Below are positions 57,921-64,000 of a stretch of 64,000 bases of DNA, piece after piece. How positions within the stretch are numbered: the first letter of the stretch is position 1; every line of letters begins with the position of its first letter. This DNA comes from JBEKIK01 sp963845975 (lineage in GTDB: Bacteria > Planctomycetota > Planctomycetia > Pirellulales > Thermoguttaceae). Where the stretch lies: positions 2,542,001 to 2,606,000 of the forward strand of contig CAWJUD010000001.1 in assembly GCA_963845975.1 (NCBI GenBank), written 5' to 3'. The notes beneath the pieces are model-generated. The model ran no database searches and was not told the DNA's origin. It saw nothing but the letters and a program-made list of their open reading frames with translations. A program made the translations under genes and the position numbers.

Positions 57921-57932
57921 CACGTGGGGTTC
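57899..57932 (+). ncRNA. Group II intron domain V
   Basis: A 34-base hairpin with GAGCC...GGTTC termini and a GAAAA tetraloop zone, the catalytic core of the intron RNA. Confidence 0.85.
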
Positions 57933-57988
57933 GGAGGGAGGCGGTTGGAAAAGTACCCCGTGGGCAACTCGCCGGCCGCCTACCCTAC

Positions 57989-58532
57989 ACTTTCGGACTT
58001 TTTCTGCCTGAAGAGAATTCCGAATGAGACAATGGTGGTCATGTTACGGAATTCGAAGGATTCTTGACAGTCGGAGAAAGCCCGCTAGATTGTGGGGGGC
58101 GTAGGTTTCGGGCGCTTCCGGACGTTTTTCGGAATCGCCTCGTCCCCATGAGTTTGCGGCAGAACGCCCGCCATCACAACCGATGGGGCCTCGTTGGATC
58201 TCTTTCAACCTGGCCTTGGTCGAGCAACATTTTGGCCGTCCGAACCTCGATGTCCGTGACAGAGCACGGAACTATTCCAGGACGTGGCTACGTCTAAGAT
58301 TCAAGGCAATTCACAATCCGTAGAGGATTACGGTCATGCTACGGTGGAAACAATATCAAGGGCTTCAAGGGATACTTCGGGTGGCAACAATGTTGCTCGC
58401 CGTGACGATGGTAGCCGTTCCCTCTCAAATAGGCCCGTCAGTCCCTTGACGGCACTCTTGGGAGGCGGTTATGCTTGCGGAAGCGGAAATCAAGTTATAG
58501 GGTAAGTGCGGCCTAGAAAGGAGGAATCGAGA
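57989..58532. other. Intergenic, no gene seen
   Basis: Downstream exon side of the intron. I see no continuation of the resolvase and no convincing gene; short frames lack ribosome binding sites. The last 20 bases carry the binding site AAAGGAGG of the next gene. Confidence 0.45.
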
Positions 58533-59132
58533 ATGAACAAACGCAATTCCATCATGATCACATGTCTGCTTGGGTTCATTGCCGCGCCGGCACTGGCGGC
58601 TGAAAAGCTCCCGATGCTTGCCTCTCATGGTGAGCAAGGAGTTGCCTCCTCGCTAAGAATGTCACTTTCCCCAGTCACCCCCGAGAAGCCGGGGGAATTC
58701 ACTGTGTTTCGAGTCAGCCTGGAGAATGCGGGTGACAAAGACCTGATGCTGAACTTGGGAATGATGCTCGCTAACGGCAAGGTCATGATGCCTACAGCTA
58801 TCCACTTGATCCTGGTTGACGCCAAAGGGGGATCGAGAGAATTGTTGTTTTCGGACCGGAGATATCCCGGAGTGGCCGGCAGGGTAGATGACTTCATCGT
58901 GCCGCTCCGCGCGGGCTCGACATACAGTCTCTGCTTGAGTCTGAACGACTATTGGTGCCCCAAAACGAAGGAGTTCCAAATCGCTCTGCGAGCGGGAGAG
59001 TATCGCATCCACGCCGTTCTCGACGGCCAGGGAGCGCAACACGTCAATTCCGACACAGCGGGGATGAAACTGATGAATATCTGGCAAGGGCGTCTTTCTT
59101 CCGCTCCGATCGTAATACGGATTGGACAGTAG
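58533..59132 (+). CDS. Hypothetical exported protein, 199 residues
   Basis: A Sec signal (MNKRNSIMITCLLGFIAAP, ALAA cleavage) and a beta-rich mature part with FTVFRVSLENAGDKDLMLNL, a pattern of immunoglobulin-like domains. A strong ribosome binding site AGGAGG. No family recognised. It lies between the intron and the IS110 remnant. Confidence 0.65.
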   Translation: MNKRNSIMITCLLGFIAAPALAAEKLPMLASHGEQGVASSLRMSLSPVTPEKPGEFTVFRVSLENAGDKDLMLNLGMMLANGKVMMPTAIHLILVDAKGGSRELLFSDRRYPGVAGRVDDFIVPLRAGSTYSLCLSLNDYWCPKTKEFQIALRAGEYRIHAVLDGQGAQHVNSDTAGMKLMNIWQGRLSSAPIVIRIGQ

Positions 59133-59202
59133 GGCCAACATCGGCATAGTGCCTATTCGGCACCCGCGGCGGGTGCCTAAAGGCACCTGCCGGGCGTTCG
59201 GC

Positions 59203-60150
59203 TCACGGTTGTTTCGTAATCTCAACCGTTTCTTTGGCCGTGCCATCAAACGACCCCTGTTCTAATGCCGTCAATAAGCAATAGTTTGATGACCCGCGCT
59301 TGCTGATGTGCAGTCGCCCCTGATACTGACCGCTGCTGTACTCCACAAGGTTCATGCCCATCGCTTTGCGGTATGCCGCGGCGCAGAAATAGTCCCGCGG
59401 ATCGCCCAGGTGCGTCCACAACACACAGGCCGTTGCCACGCCCACCACGCGTGCCTGCGTCTGAATGACCGCATTGCCGCGTGCCAACTCCGTCAACCGA
59501 CGCTTGTCCCGTACAATCTCCCGGTGGGACGCCAACGCCGTAGCGGCGTACACCTGCATCTGCCGTACGTCGATCCGCCCCTGTCGCACGCCCACCGTTT
59601 CTCGGGCACTGGCCAAGAGTCCCCGAATCTTCTCCACCGCCAAGAAAGGGCCTCCCCAACGCGCCACCTGAGTCGCCGCCTGCTGATCGTTGGCCAGCCC
59701 CTTCGGACCGCCATAGTGATGGAGGATCCGCAACAACGTCGGCGACGACAACCTCAGCCGCTGCGTGGCCTCCGGCCAGTGACGTGCCAACAACGCCTCC
59801 AATCGGCCCAGCCACATCGACGCCTGCCGTTGCTGTGCATCCATCCAATCCACCCAGTACGCCATCTCCTGGTCGGCTGCGCTGGACGCCTCATACTTCC
59901 ACTCCTGCGATTTCCCAATGCCGCCAAGTCGGCCACGACCGCCGCATCTTTCCCGTCAAACTGCAACGGCACTCCGTCGAACACTTCGGCGTAGTCGTGG
60001 GCCACCTTGGGACTGACCCGCTCGGCGCGGATTCCCGCGTCGAACAACACCTGCCGCAACACGTTGCCGTAGGTTCCCGTCAGTTCCATTGCCACCGTCA
60101 AGGTATCCCGGTGGCAGGCCGGCAGTAATACGCTCTCTCCATTGCATGTC
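59203..60150 (-). pseudogene. IS110-family transposase, truncated and frameshifted
   Basis: Read on the minus strand. A central part VAMELTGTYGNVLRQVL and KVAHDYAEVFDGVPLQFDGKD has the pattern of the IS110 DEDD domain, and the C-terminal part contains RILHHYGGPKGLAN and the Ser/Cys-rich Tnp domain end (SSNYCLLTALEQ). The N-terminal part with the first catalytic Asp is not found, and one base is missing near 59915. A degenerate insertion-sequence copy. Confidence 0.78.
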
Positions 60151-60566
60151 AAGCCGCGCCGGCCAGGGTTCCTCACCCTAAAGAGGCATTTGGGCGCGGT
60201 TGTGGCCCCAATCCACAGATGACTTCTCGGACCCGCCAATAAAAGCACGCGGAATCTGGCGGACCACAAGCGCGGATTCCGCATTAACAGTAGACACTGA
60301 ATGAGAGTAATCCCCGCAGTGTGGGGTCGGATCAGAAGGACAATAGGTCATAGCGGAAAGTGATACCTCCCGAGCGCTGCACAAAGAGAGTTTGACACCA
60401 AAGGCAATCAATGCAGCGCTCGGAGGTCCTTCCCCCGCCAGAAAGGCTGCGCCGACACATACCCCAATAGCGCCGCACGGGTACACGCTGCAGTTCCTTA
60501 TTTCCATCATCAAGAATTCGCAGCAAAGGAGCCTGTCGCAACAGAACAAATGAAGGATGGTGCCTC
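60151..60566. other. Intergenic, no gene seen
   Basis: The region upstream of the truncated transposase. Long frames here on the minus strand are antisense to the regulator gene and lack motifs. Confidence 0.45.
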
Positions 60567-61106
60567 ATGAATCGCGCCCAAACACTGGATTCGCGGCTGA
60601 ACATCGAGGAGCAGACCCCAGCCGTGGTCCCAATCCACTTGGAGTCTGCCCTCCCGTTGCATCGGCTGGGCGAAGCCCGGCGACAGGAGGACATCTCGCG
60701 CGGCAACGTGGCGCGCCACTTGGGCATCACGGTAGAGGACGTGAGACGGCAGGAATGCACAACCACGGACTTGCCCCTTAGCGTGTTGCACAAGTGGGCC
60801 AAAGTGCTGGGTCTGCCGGTGGCCGAACTCGTCGAGGAACCGGACGAGTTGGTGTCAACGCCGCTCTTCAATCGGGCCGGCTTGGTTCGGGTTATGAAGA
60901 CCGCGATGGCCATCCTGGAGCGAACCGGTAGTCCGCAGACGAAGCGGTTGGCGCAAACCATGGTCGACCAATTGACGGAGATCATGCCGGAGCTGCGCGG
61001 CGTAAGCGCCTGGCATGCCGTAGGCAAGCGCCGCCGTCTCGATGAGCTGGGCATCGCCGCCGAGCGAAGCTTGTCGGATGAGATCTTCATGAACGTGGTG
61101 GATTGA
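60567..61106 (+). CDS. XRE-type helix-turn-helix regulator
   Basis: A 179-residue protein. Residues about 30-95 form a Cro/C1-type HTH: LHRLGEARRQEDISRGNVAR, HLGITVEDVRRQE, then LHKWAKVLGLPVAELV. The C-terminal 85 residues are helical with EIMPELRG. A likely transcription regulator of island genes; the YqgE/AlgH gene 45 bases downstream may be in the same unit. Confidence 0.78.
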   Translation: MNRAQTLDSRLNIEEQTPAVVPIHLESALPLHRLGEARRQEDISRGNVARHLGITVEDVRRQECTTTDLPLSVLHKWAKVLGLPVAELVEEPDELVSTPLFNRAGLVRVMKTAMAILERTGSPQTKRLAQTMVDQLTEIMPELRGVSAWHAVGKRRRLDELGIAAERSLSDEIFMNVVD

Positions 61107-61151
61107 GAGGGACTCCATGAACCGTAAAGCAACGACAAGTGAGACCTGAAT

Positions 61152-61703
61152 ATGAAGTCGCTTCAAGGCCATTTTCTGGTGGCAGCCCCGCATCAGCTTG
61201 ACCCGAATTTCGTCGAAGTGGTCATCTTGATTGTCGAGCACGACAATCGTGGGGCGTTCGGCATCATTGTGAATTGCCCGATGGACTGGCACGAAGGGAT
61301 CTCGCAGCAGCGAAGTACCAAGCGGTGTTGGCCGGAAGGACCCAGGCTGTACTTTAGCGGTCCGGTGATCGGCCCGCTCATGGCAGTTCATACGGACGAG
61401 TTTTTTGCAGAGATCGAAGTCTTGCCTGGAGTGTTCTTTGCAGGAAGAGAAAAGAACGTGCTCGCTCTCATGCGATCCAGGGAGCAGCCCTGCAAGATGT
61501 TCACAGGGTACGCAAAATGCTGGCCAGGGCAGCTTGAGCATGAAGTTGAATATGGGATCTGGCGGGCCATTCCCGCCACGGCTGCGAAAATCTTCTCTAG
61601 CGGTGACAACCTGTGGGAGAGGCTCTTGAGGCAGGCTTCCGACTCGCTACTCCAGATCATGTGCAACATCAAGCATATTCCGAGTGACGCGTCTCTGAAT
61701 TGA
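61152..61703 (+). CDS. YqgE/AlgH family protein
   Basis: A 183-residue member of DUF179. MKSLQGHFLVAAPHQLDPNF, then HDNRGAFGIIVNCPMDW and YFSGPVIGPLMAVHT match the family core. The function is not established; AlgH is linked to alginate regulation in Pseudomonas, which should not be assumed here. Confidence 0.83.
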   Translation: MKSLQGHFLVAAPHQLDPNFVEVVILIVEHDNRGAFGIIVNCPMDWHEGISQQRSTKRCWPEGPRLYFSGPVIGPLMAVHTDEFFAEIEVLPGVFFAGREKNVLALMRSREQPCKMFTGYAKCWPGQLEHEVEYGIWRAIPATAAKIFSSGDNLWERLLRQASDSLLQIMCNIKHIPSDASLN

Positions 61704-61719
61704 CGTCCCCGCAGGCGCA

Positions 61720-63127
61720 ATGGCATGGTTTCGAAGATGCTTGGCATTGATGGCGGAAATGGTAAAGAAACGAAAAGCGAAGTTAATGATGGAACCAGAT
61801 CAACAAGAGGTGATTGCCAAGACCCAGTTGTTACAGGGCGACGTTGCGATCTCGCTCAACCTCTCCTGGTGCATACTCGACGACGCAGCCTTGAAGTGCC
61901 TAAAGTGCCTACCCCAACTCCAAGAGCTGTACCTCTCCCATACCGAAGTCACCGACGCCGGTTTGGAGCACCTGAAGGGGTTGAGACAACTGCGGGAGTT
62001 GCACGTTCACAGCACTGGAATCACCGACGCCGGTCTGGAACACCTCAAGGGTCTGCGTCGACTCCAAAAGCTGAGACTCAGCCTTACTAGAATCACCGGC
62101 GCCGGTCTGAAGCACCTCAAGGGTCTGCCCCAACTCCAAGACCTGGACCTCAGCTATACTGAGGTCACCGACGCGGGCTTGGAGCACCTCAAGGCGATTG
62201 AGACAACTCCAAACGCTGGACCTCCGCGATACCAGGGTCACCGAGGCTGGTCTGAAGCGGCTCAGGTGGTTGACACAACTCCGAGAGCTGAACCTGAGCT
62301 ATACCGAGGTCACCGACGCCGGTTTGGAGCACCTCAAGAGATTGACACGACTCCGAGATCTTGGCCTCGGGATCGCCAGAGTCACCGGTGCCGGTTTGGA
62401 ACACCTCAAGGGATTGCGGCAACTCCAAACGCTGGACCTCGGCGGTACCAAAGTCACTGCCGCCGGTTTGGGGCACCTCAAGGGGTTGCGGCAACTCCAA
62501 ACGCTGGACCTCGGCGGCACCAGGGTCACCGACGCTGGTCTGGAGCACCTCAAGGATCTGACCCAACTCCGAGAGCTGAACCTCAGCGGTACCAAGGTCA
62601 CTGACGCCGGTTTGGAGCGCCTTAAGGGGTTGAGACAACTCCAAACGCTGGACCTCCGCGATGCCCCAGTCACTGACGCCGGTCTGAAGCACCTCAGGGG
62701 TCTACCCGAACTCGAAAAGCTGTGCTTCTGGGTCACCGACGCCGGTCTGAAGCACCTCAGGGGTCTACCCCGACTCCGAGAACTTGACCTCGGGGGCACC
62801 AAGGTCACCGACGCCGGTTTGGAACACCTCAAGGGGTTGAGGCAGCTTCAAAAGCTGGACCTTTACGACACCGGAATCACCGACGCCGGTCTGGAACACC
62901 TCAAGGGGTTGAGGCAACTCCAAGAGCTGGGCCTCAGCGGCACCGAGGTCACCGACGCCGGTCTGGAGCATTTCAAGGGGTTGAGACAACTCCGAACGCT
63001 GGACCTCAGTTTTACCAAGGTCAAGGGGCCCTTGGACCCGACCGAGCGGGAATCGCATGAACCGCAGTTCGTGGGCCTGGATGCCGATCCTGTCGATGGG
63101 TACGCCGTTCCGCTTGACCTCAGTTAG
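61720..63127 (+). CDS. Leucine-rich repeat protein, one frameshift
   Basis: About 468 residues over one extra base near 62194. Sixteen or so 24-residue repeats of the type LxxLDLxxTxVTDAGLEHLKGL run from about residue 45 to 425; one unit (near 62707) is three residues short. No signal peptide. DNA repeats of 72 bases are very similar to one another, which suggests recent expansion. Such LRRs in planctomycetes are thought to mediate protein contacts. Start is ATG 61720 or a later in-frame ATG. Confidence 0.85.
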
Positions 63128-63161
63128 CAACCGGAGCCAGTGGCTTGGGGGAACTGATTTC

Positions 63162-63551
63162 ATGAAAACACCAGGAGAAATCGAAGCTGCCGTTTGTGAA
63201 GCAATGTGTCGCTTTGAGCAGGATTACATGGGCCACGGCCCCAAGGACATTTACACCCACCTGCTTGGTGATCTCCTTGTGGTCCGCCTTCACGGCGTTT
63301 TGACCGCGGCCGAACAGCATCTGGTCAAGTCGCTTCCGGCTGAGAAAGGGAGGGACCTGCTCAAGCAAGTACGGACCCATCTGATCGAAACGGCGCGTCC
63401 GGTGATGGAAGCGATGGTCCAGGAGATCACAGGCGTCAAGGTGTTGACCCTTCACAACGATGTCAGCACCATAACTGGCGAGGAAGTCATTCTCTTCTCC
63501 CTTGCCGAGCCGCCTTGTTTCCGCGATGCAAAGAAGAAATATCGAGTCTGA
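63162..63551 (+). CDS. DUF2294 domain protein
   Basis: A 129-residue protein: RFEQDYMGHGPKDIYTHLLG, RLHGVLTAAEQHLV and DVSTITGEEVILF match DUF2294 (Na-translocating-decarboxylase-associated, function unknown). The ATG at 63162 fits the family start; no strong ribosome binding site. Confidence 0.8.
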   Translation: MKTPGEIEAAVCEAMCRFEQDYMGHGPKDIYTHLLGDLLVVRLHGVLTAAEQHLVKSLPAEKGRDLLKQVRTHLIETARPVMEAMVQEITGVKVLTLHNDVSTITGEEVILFSLAEPPCFRDAKKKYRV

Positions 63552-63667
63552 CTCGCTCCCCTAGATCCACGCCTTACCCCCAGCCGCAAGCCGGTGTGCT
63601 CACCGCTTGCGCTTATCGTGCTGGGCGCGGGAGTCTCGCCGGCAGTGAGGGCGGCAGCTAGGACATT

Positions 63668-64000
63668 TTATCCTGGCAAGAGGGCCGCAACAGCTTTCGC
63701 AGATTCAGGCCGCCGGCTCGGATCTTCTTCCAAGCACTGCAGGATTGCCCGTTCCAGGGCAGGCTCAATTTCGGGACACAGCACCGAAGGTGGAATCAGT
63801 TCTGCAGCGGCTTGGAGGCCGTCGGCCGGCACGCCGCCAAAGGGTTCCCTTCCCGTAGCCACTTCATATAGCACAATCCCGAGCGCATAGAGGTCGCTTT
63901 GTTTCGAGGGTTGCTTGTGGTGAAACAATCCGGGGGCCATGAAAGCAGGCGTCCCGGCCAAAGGAATCTCGCCTACGGCAGTTGGAACGAAAGCCGCAAT
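63668..64000 (-). CDS. Ser/Thr protein kinase, 5' end outside the window
   Basis: The C-terminal part of a Hanks-type kinase. GTPAFMAPG (activation loop end, with Gly where most kinases have Glu), SDLYALGIVLYEV and DPSRRPESAKAV match subdomains VIII to XI. The frame stays open to the window edge, so the ATP site and catalytic loop lie outside. Transcription is leftward, toward the DUF2294 gene. It ends directly after the kinase domain. Confidence 0.85.
   Translation of the reverse strand: MAAFVPTAVGEIPLAGTPAFMAPGLFHHKQPSKQSDLYALGIVLYEVATGREPFGGVPADGLQAAAELIPPSVLCPEIEPALERAILQCLEEDPSRRPESAKAVAALLPG

Larger units (their letters stand above)
55596..57988 (+). mobile_element. Group II intron with RT/maturase
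   Basis: The 5' end GTGCGTC starts an immediate hairpin (TGCGTCGT/ACGACGCA), as in bacterial group II introns. Domain V is at 57899-57932: GAGCC-TCATGC-TGGAAAAC-TAGCACGTGG-GGTTC, including the GAAAA loop. Domain VI and the pyrimidine-rich 3' end (CCTACCCTAC) close near 57988. The RT reading frame lies between 56153 and 57920. Exact 3' boundary is uncertain by a few bases. Confidence 0.82.

Noticed and set aside
61900..63040. Regular 72-base repeats considered as a CRISPR-like array
   Set aside because: The whole unit is repeated without unique spacers and is read as leucine-rich repeats.

Overview
The window looks like a chromosomal segment of a member of the Planctomycetota. The evidence is an ECF sigma factor placed directly before a large Ser/Thr kinase with TPRs, surface proteins with PEP-CTERM sorting tails, a giant Asp-box/LamG protein whose N-terminus resembles the planctomycete LEPR-XLL export motif, ribonuclease-inhibitor-type LRRs, and many short palindromic intergenic repeats. 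Placement below phylum is not possible from sequence reading alone. Genes for an aldehyde:ferredoxin oxidoreductase and for tungsten uptake suggest anaerobic or fermentative metabolism.

Layout. 0-8 kb: secreted peroxiredoxin, a decayed toxin-antitoxin pair, a frameshifted DegT-type aminotransferase, an intact Phd/VapC-type pair with a consensus promoter, a DUF2442 protein, an AT-rich putative PD-(D/E)XK nuclease, DNA ligase LigA and a cupin. 8-13 kb: uvrA carrying in-frame insertions of palindromic and low-complexity repeats, then a ThiF-family enzyme. 13-20 kb: small secreted and hypothetical proteins, a histidine kinase, a secreted thermonuclease, an OmpA-type lipoprotein, and a DUF5343/DUF3800 pair separated by a foldable RNA-like sequence. 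20-24 kb: ECF sigma factor and kinase. 24-31 kb: a membrane/glycan cluster with a GT2 glycosyltransferase, a methyltransferase-ferredoxin-FrhB-flippase fusion, and a polytopic protein with Gly/Met-rich and EF-hand regions. 31-42 kb: three large exported proteins (SUMF1-type, Asp-box/LamG, GH127 beta-L-arabinofuranosidase-like).

42-54.3 kb holds a nearly complete tungsten/molybdenum cofactor locus: an AOR-family enzyme on the minus strand and, divergently, moeA, moaA, moaC, a MOSC-Mog fusion, wtpA, wtpB, wtpC, a MoaD-like carrier and a ThiF/MoeB-like adenylyltransferase. Together these would import tungstate, build the pterin, insert the metal and supply the oxidoreductase. moaE is not seen here.

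At 54.54 kb the 3' half of a tRNA-Leu(CAA) gene lies alone on the minus strand. This is the expected scar of an integrative element, and the rest of the window reads as an accessory island: resolvase fragment, group II intron with a damaged RT/maturase, truncated IS110 transposase, XRE-type regulator, YqgE/AlgH protein, LRR protein, DUF2294 protein and a kinase cut by the window edge.

A general caution: about fourteen genes carry single-base indels, several in short G or C runs and most of them in otherwise well-conserved genes. Unpolished sequence is a more likely cause than mass pseudogenisation, so I annotate such genes across the frameshift.
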